Shown: positions 25,241 through 34,194 of the stretch, piece after piece
Layout of the letters: each line of letters begins with the position of its first letter
Numbering within the stretch: the first letter of the stretch is position 1
Source of the DNA: Geojedonia litorea
GTDB taxonomy: Bacteria; Bacteroidota; Bacteroidia; Flavobacteriales; Flavobacteriaceae
Assembly (NCBI RefSeq): GCF_042654525.1
Contig: NZ_JBHSGP010000014.1
Span: forward strand, 1,364,001-1,428,000
DNA: 64,000 nt
Direction: 5' to 3'
Position numbers and translations under genes: made by a program
The notes under the pieces: generated by a model
Databases searched by the model: none
What the model was told of the DNA's origin: nothing
Seen by the model: only the letters and a program-made list of their open reading frames with translations

Positions 25241-27470
25241 TAAAAGGAGAAGGTGCAACTGTATTGGTCAGCGCTTGATATAATTTCTTCTCAAAATCTT
25301 CTTGTTTAAATGGTTTGGATATAATATCATTAAATCCAGCCTCATCAAATTCATGCATTTTATCTTCAAGTGTTACGGCTGTAAGGGCAAAAATGGTGAG
25401 TTCTTTATTAAAGGTTCTAATAAGCTTTGTAGCCTCTAAACCACTAATTCCTGGCATGTGGATATCCATTAAAACAACACTATAGTTGTTTTCCCTCACG
25501 TATTCGACTGCATCTTCGCCGTTGTCTACCACATCACACTCTAGATTCATTTTATTCAGAATCTTTTTTGTAATCATTTGGTTGATTTTATTGTCTTCAA
25601 CCACCAAAATTTTAATATTACTTAAGTCCAACTGATTAATGCTTTTAGAATAGTTTTCTTTTTTAATAACCACATCAGGTTTTTCTGAATATTCCAGAGG
25701 GATCTCAAAAGTGAAGGTAGAACCTTTTCCTAATTCACTTTTTAAATAAATTTTTCCTTTCAATATTTCTATTAATCCTTTTACAATTGAAAGACCTAAA
25801 CCAGTTCCGCCATATTTTCTATTAATTTGGATTGAGCCTTGAGAAAAGCTTTCAAACATATGTTCTTGCTTCTCTTTGGTAATTCCAATACCATTATCTT
25901 CAATTTCAAATCTTATAGTATAGGTATTATTTTTAGAATTTATTTTAGATACTCTAACCCAAATATCTCCATCTTTGGTAAATTTAATAGCGTTACCTAT
26001 TAGATTAATAAGTATTTGCGAGATTTTAAGTTGATCGGCTATATAATGTTCAGGTAAATCTTTCTCGTAAGAATAATGCATTTTGATATTGTTATCTGAT
26101 GCAGAATTACTTAGTGCAGAAATCACATTTTCCACTTTAGTCTTTAAATTGAAGGCTTCAGGGTCGAGTTCTACTTTATTTGCTTCAATTTTATTGATTT
26201 GTAAAATATCATTTATAAAGGTGAGTAAATAATCTCCAGAAAACTTTAATGATTTTAAATGTGGTATTTGTTCGGGTTTTGGGTTTTCATCCAAAAGCAT
26301 ATTGGTTAGACCTGTAACCGCGTATAAGGGTGTTCGTAACTCATGAGTTACGGTAGATAAAAAGTTTGCTTTTGTTTTTGACGCTAATTCGGCCTTTTCT
26401 TTGGCAATCACCAATTCATCATTTTTTTTATGAAGCATGTTATTGGTCTTAAGCCTAATATTATTGTTTTTATAAAGTGAAAGGGTCAATAATGATAATA
26501 TGGTGATAAGTGCAATACTTAAAATTGTTGTGATTTTAGTAAGGCTATTCTCTGCTTCTTGTTCTTCTACTTTTGTCTTAAGTTCTTGGTAATTATCATT
26601 GTTGTATTTATTTAAATACTGTGCTCTTTTTTCAGGCGAAAGATTTTCCCTTTTAATATTTAATAGTGAATCAGATAATGTAATATGTTTTCTTAAATAT
26701 TCATTAGCCAATTGAAAATTTTCAGATTTTTGATAAATATCACTTAAGGTTAAATAGCTCTCATTAATATTTTCTGTAAGATTATTTGTTTTAGCTATTT
26801 CCATACCTTCTTTTGCCATAGAAAGGGCCATCTCGGTATTATTTAAGTGGTGCATCACTTTGCCGGAATTTATTAATGCACTACTTAAAACTCGAGGTTG
26901 GTTATGTTTTTTTGATAAAAGAATGGTTTTTTCAAGAGAAGCTTTTGCGGTTTTATAATCATTTATTTTGATATAAACTTTTGCTTCATTTAGGCAAACT
27001 TCGGGAATAAATTCTTCTAGATTTTCTTCTTCAAATTTAGTTTTTGCAGAATTGAAATAATCTAAAGCCGTTTGATATTCTTTCTTGCTTGCATAAATAA
27101 TACCACTAATGTTGTATGTGATAGCAAGATTACCATAGTCGTTAATTTCGCGCTGTATACCTGCTGCTCTCGTAAGGGAAACAATAGCATTATCAGTTTC
27201 TTCAACAATGAATTGTAGATTAGCAATCTTTGCATAAATAATGCCTTGTTCTACCTTATCATTTATTTGAATGGCAATTTCAAGAGCTTTTTCAAGATTG
27301 TCTTTAGCATTAAAATAATTACCGCGTTCCATGTCAAAACTGGCTTGGGTAATCTGATTTTCAATGCGCATTTTTAGTACGTCTACGTCTTGTTCTCCGC
27401 CATTCTGGGCGGATAGAAGCATAGAAAATCCTAATAAAAAAGCAACTATGTAATACTTAATTTGGGACAT
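25224..27470 (-). CDS. TPR hybrid sensor histidine kinase/response regulator
   Basis: 748 residues. Signal peptide to about 21; periplasmic TPR repeats about 40-270; one membrane helix about 312-333; short coiled coil; HisKA with phospho-His 376 in TVTHELRTPL; HATPase with N-box NLIGNAIKFTKDG, DNGIGI and GGTGLGLSIVKG; receiver domain about 620-735 with ILVVEDN, phospho-Asp 669 in VVLMDIHMPG and Lys 719. TPR-type sensing in the periplasm is typical of Bacteroidota hybrid kinases. No partner regulator is adjacent, so the receiver may pass on to an HPt protein or act alone. Confidence 0.92.
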   Translation of the reverse strand: MSQIKYYIVAFLLGFSMLLSAQNGGEQDVDVLKMRIENQITQASFDMERGNYFNAKDNLEKALEIAIQINDKVEQGIIYAKIANLQFIVEETDNAIVSLTRAAGIQREINDYGNLAITYNISGIIYASKKEYQTALDYFNSAKTKFEEENLEEFIPEVCLNEAKVYIKINDYKTAKASLEKTILLSKKHNQPRVLSSALINSGKVMHHLNNTEMALSMAKEGMEIAKTNNLTENINESYLTLSDIYQKSENFQLANEYLRKHITLSDSLLNIKRENLSPEKRAQYLNKYNNDNYQELKTKVEEQEAENSLTKITTILSIALITILSLLTLSLYKNNNIRLKTNNMLHKKNDELVIAKEKAELASKTKANFLSTVTHELRTPLYAVTGLTNMLLDENPKPEQIPHLKSLKFSGDYLLTFINDILQINKIEANKVELDPEAFNLKTKVENVISALSNSASDNNIKMHYSYEKDLPEHYIADQLKISQILINLIGNAIKFTKDGDIWVRVSKINSKNNTYTIRFEIEDNGIGITKEKQEHMFESFSQGSIQINRKYGGTGLGLSIVKGLIEILKGKIYLKSELGKGSTFTFEIPLEYSEKPDVVIKKENYSKSINQLDLSNIKILVVEDNKINQMITKKILNKMNLECDVVDNGEDAVEYVRENNYSVVLMDIHMPGISGLEATKLIRTFNKELTIFALTAVTLEDKMHEFDEAGFNDIISKPFKQEDFEKKLYQALTNTVAPSPFIKNQI

Positions 27471-27491
27471 ATTGAGGCCACTTTATTTAGA

Positions 27492-27499
27492 CAAATATA
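27492..27499 (-). promoter_or_regulatory. -7 promoter box for the hybrid kinase
   Basis: Minus-strand TATATTTG, 21 bases before the ATG. Confidence 0.5.
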
Positions 27500-27500
27500 A

Positions 27501-28517
27501 TTATTTATTCGATAAAAGTGGTGATTTATCCGATAAATTGCAAATTATTTCTAAAATTCTTGATGAATAACCAGTTTCATTGTCGTACCAACCCACTATT
27601 TTTACCATGTTTCCAATAACCGAAGTCATTAAAGAATCGAAAATGCAAGAATGGGTATTTCCTACAATATCAATAGAGACTATGGGATCTTCAGTATATT
27701 CTAAAATTCCTTTTAATTTAGTTTGTGCAGCTTTTTTAAAGGCATTGTTAATATCTTGTATGGAAACGGTTTTACTAACATTAAAGGTTATATCGGTTAA
27801 TGAGCCATTAGGTACAGGAACACGAATACCACAACCACCAATTACATCCGAAAGTTTTGGGAATATTTTTGTCAAAGCTTTAGCGGCTCCAGTTGTTGTA
27901 GGTACTATAGATTGCCCTGCAGCTCTGGCACGACGTAAATCCCTATGTGGTTGATCATGTAGGCTTTGATCTGTCGTATAAGAATGTACAGTAGTAATAT
28001 AGGCCTGTTTAACGCCACAAAGTTCATCCACAACGGCAATCATAGGTGCTGCATTATTGGTGGTGCATGAGGCATTTGAAACTATAGTTTCTAGGCCTGT
28101 TAACAAATGGTCATTAACACCTAAAACAATGGTTTGTATAGAGTCATCATCTGAAGGTACAGATAAAATAACATGTTTTGCTCCGTTATCTAAATGATGT
28201 TGTAAATCTGCTTTGCTTTTAAATTTTCCAGAAGATTCTACAACAAAATCTACTTCATTTGATTTCCAATTGATTGCATTAGGGTGAAGTTCGCGATGTA
28301 AAGGGATTTTTCGACCATCAACTATGATATGGTTGTTATCATGCTCTATTTGATGTTTAATAATACCGTGAATGCTATCATATTTTAATAAATGTGCTAG
28401 CGTTTTAGAATCGGCAATATCATTTATGGCCACTACTTGCATATCTGGTCTTTCGAGAATAAGCCTAAAAACACGTCTGCCTATTCTTCCGAAGCCATTA
28501 ATAGCAACCCTAATCAT
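27501..28517 (-). CDS. gap: type I glyceraldehyde-3-phosphate dehydrogenase
   Basis: 338 residues, usual length. NAD-binding INGFGRIGRRVFRL at the N-terminus, catalytic Cys in SNASCTTNNAAPM, His in TTVHSYTTDQ and GWYDNETGYSSR. Oxidative phosphorylation of glyceraldehyde 3-phosphate. Its ATG shares a base with the lipA stop (TAATG), so it is translationally coupled to lipA, an odd pairing for a glycolytic enzyme. It may be a second paralogue; other copies lie outside the window. Confidence 0.94.
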   Translation of the reverse strand: MIRVAINGFGRIGRRVFRLILERPDMQVVAINDIADSKTLAHLLKYDSIHGIIKHQIEHDNNHIIVDGRKIPLHRELHPNAINWKSNEVDFVVESSGKFKSKADLQHHLDNGAKHVILSVPSDDDSIQTIVLGVNDHLLTGLETIVSNASCTTNNAAPMIAVVDELCGVKQAYITTVHSYTTDQSLHDQPHRDLRRARAAGQSIVPTTTGAAKALTKIFPKLSDVIGGCGIRVPVPNGSLTDITFNVSKTVSIQDINNAFKKAAQTKLKGILEYTEDPIVSIDIVGNTHSCIFDSLMTSVIGNMVKIVGWYDNETGYSSRILEIICNLSDKSPLLSNK

Positions 28518-29401
28518 TAATTAATATGTTTTTGTGCTTTGTATGAAGATCTTACCAAAGCACTACTTTCTACATGACGAAAACCTAAATCCAATCCAAT
28601 TTGTTTATACTCATCAAATTGATCTGGAGTAATAAATTGTTTAACTGGTAGGTGTTTTTTACTAGGTTGTAAGTATTGACCAATTGTGACTACGTCAACC
28701 TCATTTGCTTTTAAGTCATGAAGCGTTTCAATCACTTCTTCTCGGGTTTCTCCTAAACCTAGCATGATGCCAGATTTGGTGCGTCTTTGCCCTTGAGATT
28801 TCAAATATTTTAAAACGCCCATACTTCGATCATATTTGGCTTGTATTCTTACCTCACGGGTAAGTCGACGAACTGTTTCGATGTTATGAGATACGACTTC
28901 AGGAGCAACATTGATAATTCTGTCAATATGATGTTCAATACCTTGAAAATCTGGAATAAGTGTTTCAAGGGTTGTTTCAGGGTTCATACGTCTAACTGCC
29001 TTTACGGTTTCAGCCCACATAATACTTCCCATATCTTTCAAATCGTCCCTATCTACGCTAGTTAAAACGGCATGTTTGATATTCATTATTTTAATTGAAC
29101 GGGCTACTTTTTCGGGTTCATCCCAATCCACCGATTCAGGTCTTCCGGTTTTAACTCCGCAAAAGCCACATGACCTTGTACAGATATTGCCTAGGATCAT
29201 AAATGTAGCCGTGCCTTCTCCCCAACATTCACCCATATTAGGGCAACTTCCAGAAGTACAAATAGTATTTAGTTTGTATTTATCAACGAGTCCTCTTAAC
29301 TCGGTATATTTTTTACCAGTAGGTAATTTTACGCGAAGCCATTTAGGTTTAGCTTGACGTTCAGGTAAGATGTTTGACGCTGTTTCTGAATTCATTTCCA
29401 T
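28517..29401 (-). CDS. lipA: lipoyl synthase
   Basis: 294 residues from ATG 29401. The frame is open to a TTG at 29419, but that codon lies inside a -7 box. Radical-SAM enzyme inserting two sulfurs into protein-bound octanoyl groups. Auxiliary cluster motif CTSGSCPNMGECW, radical-SAM CTRSCGFC and C-terminal RSSYKA (the Ser ligand) are all present. Overlaps gap by one base. lipB is not in the window. Confidence 0.96.
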   Translation of the reverse strand: MEMNSETASNILPERQAKPKWLRVKLPTGKKYTELRGLVDKYKLNTICTSGSCPNMGECWGEGTATFMILGNICTRSCGFCGVKTGRPESVDWDEPEKVARSIKIMNIKHAVLTSVDRDDLKDMGSIMWAETVKAVRRMNPETTLETLIPDFQGIEHHIDRIINVAPEVVSHNIETVRRLTREVRIQAKYDRSMGVLKYLKSQGQRRTKSGIMLGLGETREEVIETLHDLKANEVDVVTIGQYLQPSKKHLPVKQFITPDQFDEYKQIGLDLGFRHVESSALVRSSYKAQKHIN

Positions 29402-29416
29402 AGAAATTTTCAAAGG

Positions 29417-29424
29417 CAAAGATA
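29417..29424 (-). promoter_or_regulatory. -7 promoter box for lipA-gap
   Basis: Minus-strand TATCTTTG, 15 bases before the ATG at 29401; overlaps a false upstream TTG start. Confidence 0.55.
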
Positions 29425-29447
29425 CAAAGTATAATTGTAAATCGATG

Positions 29448-30662
29448 TTATAATGTATATAGAAACCAAATACTGAATCCTATTAAAAATAAAATTCCAA
29501 ACCAACTTAAAATATGCATGGCTGTTGAAGGCTGCCACTCTTTAGGCGTATGTTTACTGCTCATTAACCTGTAATTAATAATAGCGTAGAACGGTGCCGT
29601 TAAAAACGATAAAACGGTAGCAACCTGTACGAGTAAACCCATTTCTGAAGCCAAAAAAAAGAAAATAATAATTGTCCCAATGATTAGAATTAGAATCCAA
29701 AACAAATATCCACGTTTTAAAACATCACCAAATAGTAGATGGGACGTTTTTTCCATTGCACGTGGCGATGCATCTAATGTTGTTAAGGTGGTACTGAACA
29801 TTGTAGTGAAGGCAGCAATACCAATTATGATATAGGCCCAGTTTCCTAGACTTTGCGTATACATGTTAATAAGTTGGTCTGCAAATTCACCTGCTTTTGC
29901 ACTAAAAGTTGCACCGCTTTGAAACATGACTAAAGCACCTAAAGCAATGAAGCCTAGTCCAAGAACAATCGTAGCTATATAGCCAATATTAAAGTCTAAC
30001 AAACAAGATTTTGTATTGAAATTAGACTCCGTTTTTTGTTTTTCAATCGCCCATAAAGAATGCCATACAGAAATGTCTAATGGAGCTGGCATCCAACCCA
30101 TAAAGGCAATCAAAAAACCTATTTCGAGTGTGTTTTTTGGCAAGACCTGGGTGAAATTAGTAATTTGAGTAGCCTTTGTGATTGCTAATATTACTGCAAT
30201 TATGGTGCTTATAGTTAAAGTGATTATTATAATTTTCATAAGTTTATCCAAGAGGTTATAGCGCCCTTTAATAAGAATTATAAAACAAATGATTAAAATA
30301 ATTACTGTCCATGATTGTACCGAAATCAGATTACCAAATAATGATGAAGCCAAACCCGCAGTTACTATGGTTACCGCAGTTTGTATAGTAAACATGGTGG
30401 CAAAGGTTATTATAAAGTATGCGATCAAAATTCCTTTACCTAGTTTTTTATAGCCATCCAAAAGAGTTTCTCCTGTTGCCATGGCATAACGTGGTCCAAA
30501 TTGAAAAAAGGGATATTTAAAAAGATTGACTAATATCAAAGCCCAAACTAAACCAAATCCAAAATCAGCACCAGCTCTGGTAGATTGTACCAAATGTGAA
30601 ACACCAATTGCAGCACCTGCAAATAGTAACCCTGGACCTAATTTTTTAAAATCGAATGGCAT
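29448..30662 (-). CDS. Nramp-family transporter lacking the DPGN metal site
   Basis: 404 residues with about 11 membrane segments. Recognisable as Nramp by GPGLLFAGAAIG at the N-terminus and by overall layout. The metal-binding DPGN of helix 1 is replaced by IGVSH, and helix 6 reads MPAPLDISVWH instead of a MPHxxxLH type. Divalent iron/manganese transport is therefore uncertain; the substrate may be different. Its ATG overlaps the sigma gene stop by one base, so they are coupled. Confidence 0.85.
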   Translation of the reverse strand: MPFDFKKLGPGLLFAGAAIGVSHLVQSTRAGADFGFGLVWALILVNLFKYPFFQFGPRYAMATGETLLDGYKKLGKGILIAYFIITFATMFTIQTAVTIVTAGLASSLFGNLISVQSWTVIILIICFIILIKGRYNLLDKLMKIIIITLTISTIIAVILAITKATQITNFTQVLPKNTLEIGFLIAFMGWMPAPLDISVWHSLWAIEKQKTESNFNTKSCLLDFNIGYIATIVLGLGFIALGALVMFQSGATFSAKAGEFADQLINMYTQSLGNWAYIIIGIAAFTTMFSTTLTTLDASPRAMEKTSHLLFGDVLKRGYLFWILILIIGTIIIFFFLASEMGLLVQVATVLSFLTAPFYAIINYRLMSSKHTPKEWQPSTAMHILSWFGILFLIGFSIWFLYTL

Positions 30663-31210
30663 TATGTTTTCTTTATAATTTCGGCCAGTAGTTTTTTGGC
30701 TCTTAACAATTTAACTTTAACATTGCTCATGGGCTCATTAAGTTGGTCTGAAATTTCCTGGTAACTCAATTCCTGAAAATATCTTAAGTTTATAACTTCT
30801 TGATAGTGAGGTTTTAATTTTTTGATGTCTTTTAACAATTTAGCGAGATTTTGCTGGGTAATGATGTTGTCTTCGGCTGAAGGAGACTCGTCCATAATTT
30901 GGTGATATTCATCATTATCTCTTGTATTTACAGTATTTGATATAGACGATTTTCTTTTTCGAACTAAATCGATATGCAAGTTTTTTGAAATGGTAATCAA
31001 CCATGTTTTAAACTCGTACTCGGGGTTGTAAGTATGAATTTTATCAAATGCTTTTGAAAAGGTTTGAATGGTAATATCTTCGGCATCATTTTCATTTTCG
31101 GTGCGCTTAAGTTGAAACCCATAGACATCGTTCCAGAAGGTGTCCAATAAATAGTTGAACGCCGTTTGTTCATTGTTTTTAGCTTTTTCAATAGCTGTTT
31201 TTACTTCCAA
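30662..31210 (-). CDS. ECF-type RNA polymerase sigma factor
   Basis: 182 residues. Region 2 (NEQTAFNYLLDTFWNDVYGF to TWLITISKNLHIDLVRKRK) and region 4 (LKPHYQEVINLRYFQELSYQEISDQLNEPMSNVKVKLLRAK; helix-turn-helix) are intact and separated by a short acidic linker. No anti-sigma gene is next to it; instead it sits between a glycosyltransferase and the Nramp-like gene with overlaps at both ends. Confidence 0.92.
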   Translation of the reverse strand: MEVKTAIEKAKNNEQTAFNYLLDTFWNDVYGFQLKRTENENDAEDITIQTFSKAFDKIHTYNPEYEFKTWLITISKNLHIDLVRKRKSSISNTVNTRDNDEYHQIMDESPSAEDNIITQQNLAKLLKDIKKLKPHYQEVINLRYFQELSYQEISDQLNEPMSNVKVKLLRAKKLLAEIIKKT

Positions 31211-32316
31211 TGCAATGGTTTTGATAGGATATTTTTTATAAATATAAAGAATTGTACACTAATAATTGCGACTTCCAGAAAAGGAAAAAATGGAATTAAA
31301 TCAGATTCTTTTAGCTTTTTAGAAGCAAGACCTAGACTCATATAAGCCGAAATAAAACGGAGTAATATGAGTATGGTAATTAGTTCCCAAAGCGAAGAGA
31401 CAACCAATAAGAGTGGTGATAAGATATAGAATAAGATTTGAGAAACATAGAAAACTCCTAACAGTATTTTGTGCTTTAGCTTATAATATTTAGCTGTACT
31501 AATATGTCTCCGTTTTTGAAGTATCCATTGTTTAAAAGTTTGTTTTGGAACAGATTCAGTAAAGCTGTTTGGGGTCATACATATTGTAGTATTGTCTTTA
31601 GTTGCAATCTGATTTACAAAAAGATCATCATCACCAGATTTTAAATGCATATGATTCATGAACCCATTGGCATTAAAAAACAATTCTCTACGATAGGCTA
31701 AATTTCTCCCAACTCCCATATAAGCTAAACCTATTTGAGCATATGAAAAGTATTGAGTAGCAGTTAATAAAGTTTCAAAACGAATAAGTTTATTCAGACC
31801 AGAATTTTTAACCTTTTTATAAGCACCATAACCTAAAACTATTGACTTTGTTGAAGTAAAGTGCTTGCTCATATCGCGTATCCAATATTTTGAAAGTGGT
31901 TCGCAATCAGCATCTGTGAACAATAAAAAATCATGGGTTGCAGCTTTTATACCTAAAGTCAATGCATACTTTTTATTTCCCCAAAACACCTCAATATTTT
32001 TAACATTAACAATTTTTATGTTGTCATGTAATGCTTTGAAGCGCTCCATCACTTTAAGCGTTTTGTCCGTTGAGCCATCGTTTATGAGTACGATTTCAAA
32101 ACTATGATAGTCTTGACCAATGATTAAAGGTAATAAGCGTTTTAAATTCTTTGCTTCGTTTTTTGCGCAAATTATAACTGAAACAGAGATGTTTTTGGCT
32201 AAATGGCGTTTTTTTTCATTACCAAAGGAAAACTTGCCAAAAATTAAGAGGTAATAAATAATTTGTATGCTAACAACAACTATAAAGGTGTAGAGTAAAA
32301 CATCAACAATAAGCAT
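31201..32316 (-). CDS. membrane-associated family 2 glycosyltransferase
   Basis: 371 residues. N-terminal membrane helix, then a GT-A domain: VSVIICAKNEAKNL, VLINDGSTDKT, FTDADCEP (the DxD-type site), SGDDDLFVNQ and the QKRRHISTAKYY (Q/R)xxRW-like motif. Two or three membrane segments at the C-terminus. Probably transfers sugars to a lipid or polysaccharide at the inner membrane. Overlaps the sigma gene by 10 bases and follows a small cysteine-containing membrane protein. Confidence 0.88.
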   Translation of the reverse strand: MLIVDVLLYTFIVVVSIQIIYYLLIFGKFSFGNEKKRHLAKNISVSVIICAKNEAKNLKRLLPLIIGQDYHSFEIVLINDGSTDKTLKVMERFKALHDNIKIVNVKNIEVFWGNKKYALTLGIKAATHDFLLFTDADCEPLSKYWIRDMSKHFTSTKSIVLGYGAYKKVKNSGLNKLIRFETLLTATQYFSYAQIGLAYMGVGRNLAYRRELFFNANGFMNHMHLKSGDDDLFVNQIATKDNTTICMTPNSFTESVPKQTFKQWILQKRRHISTAKYYKLKHKILLGVFYVSQILFYILSPLLLVVSSLWELITILILLRFISAYMSLGLASKKLKESDLIPFFPFLEVAIISVQFFIFIKNILSKPLHWK

Positions 32317-32322
32317 TTGCCG

Positions 32323-32526
32323 TTAAGAGTGTTGAGGTTCGTTACAGTTTTCAAATTGATCAGGTGTCTTGCCACAAAAGCCACAAGCTTCACCTTCTTT
32401 ATTAAGCATAGGGTTTTGGCTCGCACACGTACCGGCAAATTTGCCATCCTTTTTTGCCCAAAGTTTAATTGCAATTCCCGCAATGCCTAAACCAAGAAGA
32501 ATTAAAGTAATTAGTAGAAGTTTCAT
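32323..32526 (-). CDS. small membrane or secreted protein with cysteine motif
   Basis: 67 residues from ATG 32526; the upstream TTG at 32544 lies in the -7 box. N-terminal hydrophobic helix KLLLITLILLGLGIAGIAI, then a short domain with conserved cysteines: GTCASQNP, GEACGFCGK and ENCNEP. Four Cys within 35 residues suggest a metal site or disulfides. Widespread but unnamed in Flavobacteriaceae. Six bases before the glycosyltransferase. Confidence 0.78.
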   Translation of the reverse strand: MKLLLITLILLGLGIAGIAIKLWAKKDGKFAGTCASQNPMLNKEGEACGFCGKTPDQFENCNEPQHS

Positions 32527-32541
32527 TAAAAAATATTTGTG

Positions 32542-32549
32542 CAAAGATA
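32542..32549 (-). promoter_or_regulatory. -7 promoter box for the small membrane protein operon
   Basis: Minus-strand TATCTTTG, 15 bases before the ATG; probably drives 32526 down to 29448. Confidence 0.5.
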
Positions 32550-32591
32550 CTGTTTTTAGCAGAATTTTATATTTAAGATTTTACAATAAAA

Positions 32592-32620
32592 AAACCACTT
32601 AATTAGTTTAAGTGGTTTTT
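32592..32620. terminator. rho-independent terminator
   Basis: AACCACTTAA pairs with TTAAGTGGTT, flanked by A and T runs. Ends the anti-sigma gene on the - strand. Confidence 0.7.
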
Positions 32621-32641
32621 AAATTATGCTCTGTTTTACTT

Positions 32642-33469
32642 TTATTGATTAGTCTTTAGTGTAATTTCAGCAACCTCATTTTCGGCTGTTGCCCTGTTTG
32701 CCAAACTGTTTTTTGGTTCAATGGTAATACTTAACCCTAATGCATTCTCCATATAAGGTATAGATTGTAGCTTTTTGCTAGAGGCATCTAAAATGCCAAG
32801 ATTGACCATTTTATCTTGTAATTCGGCCCAAATTTGGTAGGTTTGGTTTTCAGGAAGTTGAGGCAATTCAACAACATCAATCATTGACGTCTTGTCAACT
32901 GCATTTATATAGGCAACGGTTTTAAGGTTTTTCGCTCTAGCATTCCCTCTCAATACATATTTCTCGGTTTCAGGATTGTTCAGTTTCATAAACTGTCTCA
33001 TCACATCGTCCAATTTGCTATTATTCTTTTCTATATCGCTTCTTAAGTCAAAAATTTCGTCTACTACAACTTGATTTTCCCTTACCAAATCTTTATTATA
33101 CTGAAATAACATAAAAGCAGTAACGGCAAAAATAATTGCGGCTGCACTAGCAGCAATGCTATACCAAGGTGTCTTTGAATTTTGAGGCTGTAATTGGATA
33201 ACTTGCTTATTTTCTGTAGAGGGAGTTTCTTCCTTTATAGCTTCTAAAATGTCGTCTAAAATAAATCTTGGAGCTTCAACGGCATTTGCTTTAGCCATGA
33301 TTTCTAAATTAGTCTGAAGTAAATTATATTCTGCTTCAACTTCAGGATAACAAGAAATAAAATGTTCAACTTCTAAATTTTCTTTAGGAGTGGTTGAGCC
33401 TAAAACATATTTCTCGAGTAGGCCCGATTGTAAAAAGATATGTAGCTTTTGTTCCATTATTTTCAACAT
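32642..33469 (-). CDS. RskA-type anti-sigma factor, membrane-bound
   Basis: 275 residues; an in-frame ATG at 33457 (MEQKLHIFLQSGLLEKYVLG) is an alternative start and fits homologues better. Cytoplasmic N-terminal sigma-binding region about 5-90, one membrane helix about 108-128 (WYSIAASAAAIIFAVTAFMLF), a short coiled coil and a periplasmic RskA domain (LRGNARAKNLKTVAYINA, LPENQTYQIWAEL, LGLSITIEPKN). It directly follows its sigma factor. No zinc-finger HxxxCxxC is present. Confidence 0.88.
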   Translation of the reverse strand: MLKIMEQKLHIFLQSGLLEKYVLGSTTPKENLEVEHFISCYPEVEAEYNLLQTNLEIMAKANAVEAPRFILDDILEAIKEETPSTENKQVIQLQPQNSKTPWYSIAASAAAIIFAVTAFMLFQYNKDLVRENQVVVDEIFDLRSDIEKNNSKLDDVMRQFMKLNNPETEKYVLRGNARAKNLKTVAYINAVDKTSMIDVVELPQLPENQTYQIWAELQDKMVNLGILDASSKKLQSIPYMENALGLSITIEPKNSLANRATAENEVAEITLKTNQ

Positions 33470-34000
33470 TTAATGGTGATAAACTTTCTTAAGTTCTCTC
33501 AACCCAATTTTTAATCTGGACTTAATTGTACCAAGTGGGATATCTAGCTCTTCGCTGGCTTCCTGTTGTGTCATGCCCTCAAAAAAGAGAGCTTTTAACA
33601 CAATTTGGTACTTATCGTCCAACTGCCCAACATGATCTCTTAAATCTAAAACATCCTGATTTAAGTTTGATGTTGGTAGAATATATACGTTTGATTTTTC
33701 AATTTGGACTTCTTTCTCAAATCTATTATTAAAACTTCGTAATTTATCTATGGCAGTATTTTTTGCAATTCTATATAACCAAGTGAAAAGCTTGGCTTTT
33801 TTTGAATCGTATTTTTTTGAATTTTTCCAAACCTTTACAAAGGTTTCTTGAAGTGCATCTTGTGCTAATTCTTCGTTTTTGGTCACTTGTAAAATAACAC
33901 CGTATAACGAATCAGCATAATTTTCGTAAAGCAGATTAAGCGCCCGATTGTCAGCTTTTTCAAGAAGCTGAACAATGTTTTGTTCTAAAGACGTGCTCAA
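33470..34000 (-). CDS. ECF-type sigma factor with adjacent anti-sigma
   Basis: 176 residues. Region 2 (RALNLLYENYADSLYGVILQV to FTWLYRIAKNTAIDKLR) and region 4 (LFFEGMTQQEASEELDIPLGTIKSRLKIGLRELKK) are well conserved. The pairing with an RskA-like anti-sigma factor resembles the SigK/RskA arrangement. Target regulon unknown. No good -7 box was found upstream in 34001-34040; the gap 34001-34194 shows nothing else. Confidence 0.92.
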   Translation of the reverse strand: MSTSLEQNIVQLLEKADNRALNLLYENYADSLYGVILQVTKNEELAQDALQETFVKVWKNSKKYDSKKAKLFTWLYRIAKNTAIDKLRSFNNRFEKEVQIEKSNVYILPTSNLNQDVLDLRDHVGQLDDKYQIVLKALFFEGMTQQEASEELDIPLGTIKSRLKIGLRELKKVYHH

Positions 34001-34194
34001 AAGTTTAAAGTTTAGTTTTTAACAACGTAAATACACTAGAATAAATTACAAGCTCAATTAAATTGTTCAAATAGTTAGGATGGTAAAATTACTAATATTT
34101 TGTCAATTTTAAATTTCATTAAATTGTTTTAAGCCTTATTTAATTAATGATTTTCATTGTTTGAAGACTAATTTGAAACTAAAATCAGTTTAAA

